Source: Alphaproteobacteria bacterium
GTDB lineage: Bacteria; Pseudomonadota; Alphaproteobacteria; Rhodobacterales; Rhodobacteraceae
Length of the DNA: 64,000 bases
NCBI GenBank assembly: GCA_030425395.1
Contig: JAUIAS010000009.1
Coordinates: 58,175 to 122,174 of the forward strand
Direction of reading: 5' to 3'
The translations under genes and the position numbers were made by a program. This document shows positions 17,229 to 25,102 of this stretch, piece after piece (positions within the stretch are counted from its first letter, which is position 1; each line of letters starts with the position of its first letter). The notes beneath the pieces were generated by a model. The model was given only the letters and a program-made list of their open reading frames with translations, did no database searches and was not told the DNA's origin.

Positions 17229-18392
17229 ATGTCAGGTAATAGCGGCGGCCCCTGGGGGGGCGGCGGTTCCTCCGGCGGCGGAGGAAACAGAGGCAACAAC
17301 GGCGGCGGCCAGAACGGCGGCGGCAACAACGGCGGGCGTCCTCCCGGTGACGAAGGCAACCAGATCCCGGAAATCGACGAACTGGTGAAAAAGGGACAGG
17401 AACAGTTGCGCGTGCTTATGGGCGGGCGCGGCGGCGGCCAGAACGGCGGCGGCGGTTCGCGTGGCTCCGGCGGCGGTGGCCCGCTGTTCACGCGCGGCAC
17501 TCTTGCCATCGGTGCGATCGCGGCGCTTGTGGTCTGGGGCATGGCCAGCTTTTACACCGTCCGGCCCGAAGAGCAGTCGGTTGAACTGTTCCTTGGTGAA
17601 TTCTCCGCAGTGGGGAATTCAGGTCTGAATTTCGCGCCATGGCCGTTTGTGTCTTATGAGGTTGTCAACGTCACCTCTGAACGGACCGAAAATATCGGTG
17701 CGCGCCGTGGCGGCACCGGCGGTCAGGGTCTGATGCTGACCACGGACGCCAATATCGTGGATATCGACTTTCAGGTGGTCTGGAACATCAACGACCCGGC
17801 AAAGCTGTTGTTCAACATCTCTGATCCGCAACTGACTGTGCAGGCGGTTTCCGAAGCGGTCATGCGCGAGATTATCGCGGCCACGAACCTCGCACCGATC
17901 CTCAACCGTGACCGTGGCCTGATCGCCGACACCGCGCGTGAAAACATTCAGGCAACGCTGGATGAATACGACAGCGGCATCACCATCGTCCGGGTCAACC
18001 TTGATACCGCGGACCCACCGCGCGAAGTGATCGACGCCTTCCGCGAAGTTCAGGCCGCCGAACAGGAACGTGACCGGCTCCAGCGTCAGGCCGACGCCTA
18101 TGCCAACCGGGTTCTCGCCGAGGCGCGCGGTGAAGCGGCACAGCTTCTGGAAGAAGCCGAAGCCTACCGCGCACAGGTCGTCAACGAAGCCATCGGTGAA
18201 GCCAGCCGTTTCCTCGCGGTTGCGCAGGAATTCAACGCGGCACCCGAGGTGACCCAGCGTCGCTTGTATCTGGAAACGATTGAACGTGTGCTCGGGGATG
18301 TCGACAAGATCATCCTTGACCAAGCCACGGGCGAGGGCGGCGTCGTGCCGTATTTGCCGCTCAATGAACTCCGTCGCGGAGGGTCGAACTAA
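17229..18392 (+). CDS. hflK: FtsH protease activity modulator HflK
   Basis: A 387-residue inner-membrane SPFH-domain protein that, with HflC, forms a cage around the FtsH protease. A glycine-, asparagine-rich N-terminal segment (residues 1-85) precedes one transmembrane helix (about residues 93-112, ending SFYTVRPEEQSVEL), then the band-7 domain and a long coiled-coil region rich in Glu, Ala and Arg. The N-terminal poly-Gly region is longer than in E. coli but common in alphaproteobacteria. The stop overlaps the hflC start by one base. Confidence 0.96.
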   Translation: MSGNSGGPWGGGGSSGGGGNRGNNGGGQNGGGNNGGRPPGDEGNQIPEIDELVKKGQEQLRVLMGGRGGGQNGGGGSRGSGGGGPLFTRGTLAIGAIAALVVWGMASFYTVRPEEQSVELFLGEFSAVGNSGLNFAPWPFVSYEVVNVTSERTENIGARRGGTGGQGLMLTTDANIVDIDFQVVWNINDPAKLLFNISDPQLTVQAVSEAVMREIIAATNLAPILNRDRGLIADTARENIQATLDEYDSGITIVRVNLDTADPPREVIDAFREVQAAEQERDRLQRQADAYANRVLAEARGEAAQLLEEAEAYRAQVVNEAIGEASRFLAVAQEFNAAPEVTQRRLYLETIERVLGDVDKIILDQATGEGGVVPYLPLNELRRGGSN

Positions 18393-19387
18393 TGCCCAAG
18401 ACAACCTATATACTCCCTGTTCTGGCGATTGCTATCGCGGGCTTCCTGTCTTCGATCTTTATCGTGGACGAACGTGAAAAGGCGTTGGTGCTGCAATTCG
18501 GCCAGATCCGTCAGGTGGTCGAGGAGCCGGGGCTTGGGTTCAAGCTGCCGATCATTCAGGAGGTCGTGAAATATGATGACCGTATCCTGTCGCTTGATAC
18601 CGAAACCATCGAAGTCACCCCGTCCGATGATCGCCGTCTGGTCGTGGACGCCTTTACCCGGTATCGCATCGCCGATGTGGTTCAGTTCCGTCAGGCCGTC
18701 GGCGTGGGCGGTATCCGCGCCGCCGAAGACCGCCTGTCGTCGATCCTCAACGCGCAGATCCGCGAAGTGTTGGGTGCCGATCAGGTGACTTCCGACACCA
18801 TCCTGTCGCCTGCGCGCCGTGACCTTGCCGTGCGCATCCGGGCGCAGGCCCGGACCAGCGCGTCCGGCCTTGGGCTGGATATCGTCGACGTTCGGCTCAA
18901 GCAGACGAACCTGCCGCAGCAGAACCTCGAAGCGACGTTCGCACGGATGCGTGCAGAGCGTGAACGCGAAGCGACGGACGAAATCGCGCGCGGTAACGAA
19001 GCGGCCCAGCGCGTGCGCGCCGCCGCAGACCGGACCGTGGTTGAAACCGTTTCGGGATCGCAGCGTGAGGCGGAAATCACCCGTGGTGAAGCGGATGCGG
19101 AACGGAACCGTGTCTATGCCGAAGCGTTCGGCCCGAACCCCGAGTTCTTTGCCTTCTATCGCTCGCTCACCGCGTTCGAGCGTTCGATTCAGGCCGATAA
19201 CTCGACCCTCGTTCTGTCACCCGACAGCGAATTCGCCCGTCCCCTGTTCGAGGCCATTCGCGCCGAAGGCCTGAGCGAACTGACCGTGGATGAAGGCGTG
19301 ATGGAGCGTCTGCGCGAACTGTCGCCCCCGACAGCGGACACCACGGAAGCGCCGGCGTCACAAGCACCGGCCGCAGACGATCAGTGA
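18392..19387 (+). CDS. hflC: Protease modulator HflC
   Basis: A 331-residue partner of HflK. An N-terminal signal-anchor helix (about residues 6-24, YILPVLAIAIAGFLSSIFIV) is followed by the SPFH/band-7 domain beginning DEREKALVLQFGQIRQVV, and a helical region with FARMRAEREREATDEIARG typical of HflC. The C-terminal tail is Ala/Pro/Thr-rich. It is translationally coupled to both neighbours. Confidence 0.96.
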   Translation: MPKTTYILPVLAIAIAGFLSSIFIVDEREKALVLQFGQIRQVVEEPGLGFKLPIIQEVVKYDDRILSLDTETIEVTPSDDRRLVVDAFTRYRIADVVQFRQAVGVGGIRAAEDRLSSILNAQIREVLGADQVTSDTILSPARRDLAVRIRAQARTSASGLGLDIVDVRLKQTNLPQQNLEATFARMRAEREREATDEIARGNEAAQRVRAAADRTVVETVSGSQREAEITRGEADAERNRVYAEAFGPNPEFFAFYRSLTAFERSIQADNSTLVLSPDSEFARPLFEAIRAEGLSELTVDEGVMERLRELSPPTADTTEAPASQAPAADDQ

Positions 19388-19587
19388 GCGATCCGCTTGC
19401 CATCGGACTGACCCTGCTTGCCGGGGCATTGATACTGGAGGGGCTGGCCTATGCGCTGGCCCCTTCGCTTGTTGAGCGCACGTTGGAAGCCCTGCGCGCT
19501 CTGCCGGATAGCATGCGCCGTCAGATCGGCGCGTTGGTCTGCGTGACCGGATTGATCGTGTTATGGCTTGCGTTCCGGCTTGGATGA
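19384..19587 (+). CDS. DUF2065 small membrane protein
   Basis: A 67-residue protein with two hydrophobic helices (residues 4-23 and 48-65) and the family block GLAYALAPSLVERTLEALRALP. It starts with GTG inside the hflC stop (GTGA at 19384-19387). DUF2065 (YjeT-like) genes are repeatedly found next to hflKC in proteobacteria, suggesting an accessory part in the HflKC/FtsH complex; that role is inference. Confidence 0.88.
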   Translation: MSDPLAIGLTLLAGALILEGLAYALAPSLVERTLEALRALPDSMRRQIGALVCVTGLIVLWLAFRLG

Positions 19588-19764
19588 CGCCTCACTGCGG
19601 TGGCAGGGTTCCGCCCATGCCGGCGCTTTCGTTTCAAGACTTCACGCGGGCTTGATGATCTATTGGCCCACAGTCCTTTGATGTTTTGCCCGCGGACACC
19701 TAACTTTGAACCAGCAGTATCAGGCGCGGTCTTTGCCGCGCAGCCACGAACAAGGAGAATGAGG

Positions 19765-21246
19765 ATGATGCCTCGATCCACAGCTATTGCCCTGACCATG
19801 CAGAACGGCCGCGCGACGTTGGTCGCCCGCGCATTCTGGCTCGGGTTTCTGGCCGCAGCATTGCTGTTGGTGCAGGCCCTCGCGGCGCAGGCACGCCCCG
19901 AAAGCCTTGCGCCTCTCGCCGAAAAGATCAGCCCGTCGGTTGTCAACATCACCACCTCCACCGTCGTCGAAGGCCGCACCGGCCCGCAGGGGATTGTGCC
20001 CGAGGGATCGCCGTTCGAGGATTTCTTTCGCGAATTCCGTGACCGGAACGGTCAGGGCGAAGACAGGCCCCGCCGGTCATCGGCACTGGGGTCCGGGTTC
20101 GTCATTTCCGAAGATGGGTTTGTCGTGACCAACAATCACGTCATCGAAGGGGCCGACGAAATCCGGATCGAATTCTTTGATGGCAAGGAATTGGAAGCCA
20201 CCGTCGTCGGCACCGACCCCAAGACCGACATCGCCCTTCTCAAGGTCGAAGCGGACGGGCCGCTGGATTTCGTCAGCTTTGGCGACAGCGACACCGCCCG
20301 CGTCGGCGATTGGGTGCTGGCCATGGGTAACCCGCTTGGGCAGGGATTTTCCCTGTCTGTCGGGATCGTCTCGGCGCGCAACCGCGCGCTCAGCGGATCA
20401 TATGACGATTACATCCAGACAGATGCTGCGATCAACCGGGGCAACTCGGGCGGACCGCTGTTCAACATGGAGGGTGACGTTGTCGGTGTGAACACTGCGA
20501 TCCTCAGCCCCAATGGCGGCTCTATCGGAATTGGCTTTTCCATGGCCTCCAACGTTGTGACCCGCGTGGTCGAACAACTGCGCGAATACGGCGAAACGCG
20601 CCGGGGCTGGCTGGGCGTCCGCATTCAGGACGTCTCCCCCGATGTGGCCGAGGCGATGGGCCTTGAGGCGGCAGCCGGTGCGTTGATCACCGATGTCCCC
20701 GAAGGCCCCGCGCGCGAAGCGGGCCTGCTGGCGGGTGACGTGATCCTGAGCTTTGACGGGGTCGAGGTCGAAGATACGCGCGGGCTCGTCCGTCAGGTCG
20801 GCAACACCGCCGTTGGCAAGGCCGTGCGCGTCGTGGTCCACCGTGATGGAGCCACCAAGACAATCCGCGTGACGCTGGGCCGCCGCGAAGACGCCGAACG
20901 CTCCGTGCCCGCTTCCATGCAACAGGAAGAGGCCCCGGAAGTTCTGCAGAAATCCGTGCTCGGGCTTGATCTGCGGGTTCTGGACGACACCCTGCGTGAG
21001 GAAATGAACCTGCCCGACAGCACCGAAGGTCTGGTGGTGATGGACGTGGATGAAACCGCTGAAGCCTATGAAAAAGGCCTGCGCGCAGGTGACATCCTGA
21101 CCGAAGCCGGTCAGCAGAAGATCACCGCATTGGCCGATCTGGAAGCGCGCATCGAAGACGCCCGCGATGCCGGTCGCCGGTCGATCCTCTTGCTGGTGCG
21201 TCGGGCCGGTGATCCACGCTTTGTGGCGCTTGGCATCGACGACTGA
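19765..21246 (+). CDS. Periplasmic Do-like serine protease (Deg/HtrA family)
   Basis: A 493-residue exported protease-chaperone. A long signal region (hydrophobic core FWLGFLAAALLLVQALAA, cut near AAQA) is followed by a trypsin-fold domain with the full catalytic triad: His125 in VTNNHVIEG, Asp155 in DPKTDIALLKV and Ser228 in NRGNSGGPL. Two PDZ domains follow (RRGWLGVRIQDVSP and a second with EAYEKGLRAGDILTEAG). The start is set by an AAGGAG at 19752-19757, seven bases before the ATG at 19765. It lies 177 bp after DUF2065 and probably has its own promoter. Envelope quality control together with HflKC is the expected role. Confidence 0.95.
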   Translation: MMPRSTAIALTMQNGRATLVARAFWLGFLAAALLLVQALAAQARPESLAPLAEKISPSVVNITTSTVVEGRTGPQGIVPEGSPFEDFFREFRDRNGQGEDRPRRSSALGSGFVISEDGFVVTNNHVIEGADEIRIEFFDGKELEATVVGTDPKTDIALLKVEADGPLDFVSFGDSDTARVGDWVLAMGNPLGQGFSLSVGIVSARNRALSGSYDDYIQTDAAINRGNSGGPLFNMEGDVVGVNTAILSPNGGSIGIGFSMASNVVTRVVEQLREYGETRRGWLGVRIQDVSPDVAEAMGLEAAAGALITDVPEGPAREAGLLAGDVILSFDGVEVEDTRGLVRQVGNTAVGKAVRVVVHRDGATKTIRVTLGRREDAERSVPASMQQEEAPEVLQKSVLGLDLRVLDDTLREEMNLPDSTEGLVVMDVDETAEAYEKGLRAGDILTEAGQQKITALADLEARIEDARDAGRRSILLLVRRAGDPRFVALGIDD

Positions 21247-21276
21247 TCGTTACAGACCGGGGATCCGGTTTCGCTG

Positions 21277-21299
21277 ACGCGCCCTTCGGGGCGCGTTTT
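21277..21299 (+). terminator. Rho-independent terminator after the Do-like protease
   Basis: The stem ACGCGCCC / GGGCGCGT closes the stable UUCG-type tetraloop TTCG (21285-21288) and is followed by TTTT. It lies 31 bp past the stop and just before the end of the convergent lipoprotein gene. Confidence 0.88.
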
Positions 21300-21303
21300 G
21301 CGT

Positions 21304-21837
21304 TCAGCCCCCGCTGCGCGGCACGGCAACCAGCCCCAGAAGCCGCGCAGAATCCAGCGACAGGATGCCGGAATCAAGCCCGCGCTGCTGTTGATACCGG
21401 CGCACAGCGGACCGGGTGCGCGCATCCATGACCCCGGATGGTCTGCCAAGGTTGAACCCGCGCGCATTCAGCGCGCGCTGCAGGCTGGCGACAAATTGCG
21501 GGGTGATCGTGTCCGGGCAGGGGGTCTCAAACCAGGTTTCCGCCCGCTCGCGCAAGATTTCCTGCCGGGTTTCCGTGCGATAGATTGCCGGGTTTCGCAC
21601 GGTGCCGTCGCTCATGATTTCAGCGGGTTGAATCAAGACCTGTTCGGTCACGGTCTCGATCAACGCAGGTGTTACGTATTTGCCCCAGCAGGTGCCGGGC
21701 GCGGCCCCCGGCGGCGCGGTCTGGGTCAGGTAGGCCGCGTCCTCGGGGTCGCGCAGCGCGGCGATCAGGGCGGGCGAGTCCAGCATACAGGCTGAAAGGC
21801 TGGCGCACAGCAGCGTGCCGGAAAGGAAACGGAACAT
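21304..21837 (-). CDS. Peptidoglycan-binding lipoprotein
   Basis: A 177-residue protein with a lipoprotein signal: hydrophobic core FLSGTLLCASLSAC with the lipobox cysteine at residue 17. The mature part has a region with TCWGKYVTPALIETVTEQ and a C-terminal peptidoglycan-binding domain of the PG_binding_1 type (VASLQRALNARGFNLGRPSG followed by DARTRSAVRRYQQQRGL). It is probably anchored in a membrane and touches the cell wall; no hydrolase domain is present. The ATG at 21837 places the signal at the N-terminus. Confidence 0.85.
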   Translation of the reverse strand: MFRFLSGTLLCASLSACMLDSPALIAALRDPEDAAYLTQTAPPGAAPGTCWGKYVTPALIETVTEQVLIQPAEIMSDGTVRNPAIYRTETRQEILRERAETWFETPCPDTITPQFVASLQRALNARGFNLGRPSGVMDARTRSAVRRYQQQRGLDSGILSLDSARLLGLVAVPRSGG

Positions 21838-21912
21838 GCTCGGCCCCTTGCGCGTCCTGGGTTGGCGTCTTTTTGGGTTCCCGGCGATCTTAACGCAATC
21901 GCGCACCGCCTC

Positions 21913-22332
21913 CTAGCCCTCTTGGTGCGGCTGTCGTTGCGCTCCGCTCTCTTGTGTTTTCATGGCGGTGGGGGCAGGCTCCGCCACCAGCAGATCCAGC
22001 ATCTCCGACAGGTCCTCCACCTCTTCGGCAATGATATGGGTCACCCCGTGGGCGCGTTGCAACCGGCCTGTTACCCGCAGCATCCGCGCCGCGATCACCG
22101 CGCGGCGGAACCGTTCATACAGCTTGCGCCAGATGATCACGTTAACCACGCCGGTTTCGTCCTCAAGAGTGATGAAAATCACCCCCTTTGCGGTGCCGGG
22201 CCGCTGCCGCAGGATAACCAGCCCCGCCACCGCCACACGCGCGCCTTCCGGTGGCAATCCAAGCTGCGCCGCCGTCAGGCAGGCGGGGGGCGCGGGCCAA
22301 CGCGCAGGGCCGGGGGGATGGAACTCATGCAT
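21913..22332 (-). CDS. Orphan OB-fold domain of error-prone DNA polymerase DnaE2 (ImuC)
   Basis: A 139-residue ORF that matches only the C-terminal OB-fold of DnaE2-type polymerases: ARVAVAGLVILRQRPGTAKG, VIFITLEDETGVVNVIIW and YERFRRAVIAARMLRV, then HIIAEEVEDLSEML. A full DnaE2 is about 1,000-1,100 residues; the PHP and polymerase domains are absent, and the upstream DNA holds the ferredoxin gene on the other strand. The ATG at 22332 lies three bases from a consensus LexA box (22335-22349), so transcription is likely SOS-controlled. It is either the remains of an imuA-imuB-dnaE2 cassette after an internal deletion or a kept small SOS-induced single-strand-binding protein. The open frame without damage favours the second slightly, but a recent deletion would look the same. 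Confidence 0.8.
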   Translation of the reverse strand: MHEFHPPGPARWPAPPACLTAAQLGLPPEGARVAVAGLVILRQRPGTAKGVIFITLEDETGVVNVIIWRKLYERFRRAVIAARMLRVTGRLQRAHGVTHIIAEEVEDLSEMLDLLVAEPAPTAMKTQESGAQRQPHQEG

Positions 22333-22334
22333 GA

Positions 22335-22349
22335 GAACAAATATAGAAC
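22335..22349. promoter_or_regulatory. LexA (SOS) box, GAAC-N7-GAAC type
   Basis: The site reads GAAC AAATATA GAAC (22335-22349), the direct-repeat LexA operator known from Rhodobacter and other alphaproteobacteria. On the minus strand it is GTTC-N7-GTTC and ends directly upstream of the DnaE2-like start codon at 22332. The seven-base spacer is entirely A/T, unlike the surrounding GC-rich DNA. Confidence 0.8.
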
Positions 22350-22422
22350 ATTTGGAAAAATGGGCAAGCTGATCCGAAAAGGGGCGCAAAAGCCTCTGGT
22401 GCAGCCTAAATGGCTTGGCTAG

Positions 22423-22779
<357 letters not shown>

Positions 22780-22783
22780 ACCA

Positions 22784-23557
22784 GTGCCCGCGCGTCGTCC
22801 CCTCTGGATGATGGCGCGGGCTGCGCTCGTGCTGGTGGCCGTGGCCCTGCTGAATGGCGCGGGCACCACGCGGGCTGCGGAAAAAGCCGTTTCCGCAACA
22901 TGGCTTGGCCCCACAGGGGCACAGTTCGAGGCTCCAACCCACCGCTACGGCCATGCCATCATGGGGGATTTGCCCGAATGGGGGCGTTTGTGCCTTATCC
23001 TCGTCGGCGAACGCATCTGCGTGACCTTGCCGCAGGATCGCGTGTTCGAAGATATTGCGCCCCGGCTGGCCGATCTGGATCACGACTCAGTCCCGGAAAT
23101 CATCGTGGTGGAAAGCAGCGTTCAGGCCGGTGCCGCGCTGACGGTCTATCGGTTGAACGGCGATACCCTGCAGCGTATCGCGGCCCCTCCCATCGGCACC
23201 CGCAACCGGTGGCTTGCCCCTGCGGGGATTGCCGATCTGGACGGCGACGGACAGATCGAAATCGCCTACATCGACCGTCCACATCTGGCCAAGCGGCTGC
23301 GCATCTGGCGCTATGCCAATGGCGCGCTGACCCATGTGGCAGATGCCGGGCAGCTGACCAATCACCGCATTGGCGATCCGTTCATCACGGGTGGTCTGCG
23401 CGCATGCGGCAACGGCCCGGAAATCGTGACGGTCAGCGCCGACTGGCGCCGAATCAAAGCCAGCCGTCTTGCCGCAGAGACCATCACCACCCGCGATCTG
23501 GGTCCCTTTGACGGGCCGGCGACGATGCAAGCCGCTCTCGACTGCACCACACCTTGA
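22784..23557 (+). CDS. Secreted FG-GAP/VCBS-repeat-like protein
   Basis: A protein of about 257 residues with a signal peptide (ARAALVLVAVALLNGAGTTRA) and calcium-site-like repeats IADLDGDGQIEIAYID and LADLDHDSVPEIIVVE, which mark a beta-propeller of FG-GAP/VCBS type. It is likely periplasmic or outer-membrane associated, with unknown partner. The start is uncertain: GTG at 22784 gives a basic N-terminus (PARRPLW) and lies just after the ferredoxin stop; ATG at 22808 is the alternative. No strong ribosome site is seen for either. Confidence 0.78.
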   Translation: MPARRPLWMMARAALVLVAVALLNGAGTTRAAEKAVSATWLGPTGAQFEAPTHRYGHAIMGDLPEWGRLCLILVGERICVTLPQDRVFEDIAPRLADLDHDSVPEIIVVESSVQAGAALTVYRLNGDTLQRIAAPPIGTRNRWLAPAGIADLDGDGQIEIAYIDRPHLAKRLRIWRYANGALTHVADAGQLTNHRIGDPFITGGLRACGNGPEIVTVSADWRRIKASRLAAETITTRDLGPFDGPATMQAALDCTTP

Positions 23558-23577
23558 ACGCGGACCTTTCAGGCCTG

Positions 23578-23647
23578 CCTTTTTCTCTTGCGGAAAATAT
23601 CCCGGGGGGAGCTGCCCAAAGGGCAGCCGGGGGGCAGCGCCCCCCGC
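23578..23647 (+). repeat. Intergenic GC-rich palindromic repeat, copy 2
   Basis: The block TTTTTCTCTTGCGGAAAATA with TCCCGGGGGG is followed by GCTGCCC/GGGCAGC and GGGGGGC/GCCCCCC inverted repeats. The first 35 bases are nearly identical to the copy at 33275. It lies between two convergent genes and could fold into strong hairpins at the RNA level, ending transcription from either side. The rest of the 23558-23758 gap has only a short repeated AGTGCTCAGT motif near 23748. Confidence 0.7.
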
Positions 23648-23758
23648 CACCGCCCACAAACAACCCACCGATGCCAAGAAGGTGCCGCCGTGCCCCGCAA
23701 TGCGCCTCGTGGCGGGGCGGGGAAATCGCGAAACGCCTCAGTCCTTAGTGCTCAGTGC

Positions 23759-25024
23759 TCAGTCCAGCGCGCGCCAGCCGATGTCGCGGCGATAGAACCC
23801 GTCTGGCCATTCGATGCGGTCTGCCATCTCATAGGCCCGCGCGCGCGCCTGTGACAGGCTCTCCCCGCGTGCCGTCACGTTGAGAACCCGGCCACCGGTC
23901 GCCACGATCTTACCGTCGCGCTCCGCTGTGCCCGCGTGAAAGCACATCGCGCTGCTGGTTTCCGGCAACCCGTCCAGCCCGCCGATCACACTGCCCTTTT
24001 CATAGCGTCCCGGATAGCCTTTGGCCGCCAGAACCACGGTCATCGCGTGATCGTCCGCCCATGTCACCTGCGCGTCGCCAAGCCGCCCTTCGGCGGCGGC
24101 GTGCATCAGGTCCATCGCCTGCGCGCCAAGACGCATCATCAGAACCTGGCATTCAGGATCGCCAAAGCGCACGTTGTATTCGACAAGGCGCGGTTGCCCG
24201 TCCTTGATCATCAACCCGGCATAGAGAACCCCCTGATAGGGCATGCCGCGCCGGGCCATTTCGGCCATGGTGGGGCGCACGATCTCGTCCAGCGCCTTTT
24301 GCGCGATGTCGTCGGTCAGCACCGGCGCGGGAGAATAGGCTCCCATGCCGCCGGTGTTGGGACCGGTGTCGCCTTCGCCCACCCGCTTGTGGTCCTGGGC
24401 GGTGCCGATGGGCAGGACGGTTTCGCCGTCGCACAGCACAAAGAACGACGCCTCCTCGCCCTCCATGAACTCTTCGATCACAACTTCCGCTCCGGCCCCT
24501 CCGAAGGCACCGCCGAACATGTCGTCGATGGCGGCAATCGCTTCGTCCTCGGTCATGGCCACGATCACGCCCTTGCCCGCGGCCAACCCGTCCGCCTTGA
24601 CCACGATCGGTGCGCCATTGGCGCGCACATGGGCGCGTGCGGCCTCTGCGTCGGTGAAATGGCCATATGCGGCGGTGGGGGCGCCGGCGGCGGCGCAGAT
24701 TTCCTTGGTAAAGCTCTTGGATGCTTCGAGATTGGCCGCCCGTGCCGAGGGACCAAAGACCAAAATGCCCGCGTCACGAAGCCGGTCCGCAACACCAGCC
24801 GCCAGCGGCGCTTCGGGACCGATGATCACGAAATCAATGGCGTTTTCCTCGGCAAAGGTCACGACAGAGCCGCCGTTTTCGATGTCGAGCGTTGCGCATT
24901 GCGCGATCTGGGCGATACCGGCGTTGCCCGGTGCCACGATCAGCTTGTCGCATTTCGGGTTCTGCAACACCGCCCAGGCCAGCGCATGTTCGCGCCCGCC
25001 GCTTCCGAGGATCAGGATATTCAT
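23759..25024 (-). CDS. purD: Phosphoribosylamine-glycine ligase
   Basis: A 421-residue ATP-grasp enzyme that joins phosphoribosylamine and glycine, the second step of purine synthesis. The N-terminal MNILILGSGGREHALAWA is the family start; the ATP-grasp core shows APIVVKADGLAAGKGVIVA and EEFMEGEEASFFVLCDG; PNTGGMGAYSPAP and EYNVRFGDPECQVLM complete the site. The ATG at 25024 is certain; a 390-residue open extension upstream is the antisense of xseA. The start is divergent from xseA, 78 bp apart. Confidence 0.97.
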   Translation of the reverse strand: MNILILGSGGREHALAWAVLQNPKCDKLIVAPGNAGIAQIAQCATLDIENGGSVVTFAEENAIDFVIIGPEAPLAAGVADRLRDAGILVFGPSARAANLEASKSFTKEICAAAGAPTAAYGHFTDAEAARAHVRANGAPIVVKADGLAAGKGVIVAMTEDEAIAAIDDMFGGAFGGAGAEVVIEEFMEGEEASFFVLCDGETVLPIGTAQDHKRVGEGDTGPNTGGMGAYSPAPVLTDDIAQKALDEIVRPTMAEMARRGMPYQGVLYAGLMIKDGQPRLVEYNVRFGDPECQVLMMRLGAQAMDLMHAAAEGRLGDAQVTWADDHAMTVVLAAKGYPGRYEKGSVIGGLDGLPETSSAMCFHAGTAERDGKIVATGGRVLNVTARGESLSQARARAYEMADRIEWPDGFYRRDIGWRALD

Positions 25025-25102
25025 GGGCGCACCCTCCGTTCCGCTTGGCCTTTTGTTGATCCGCGTTCTATTCTGGGCACCCGACAGATACAAGGACAGC
25101 CC

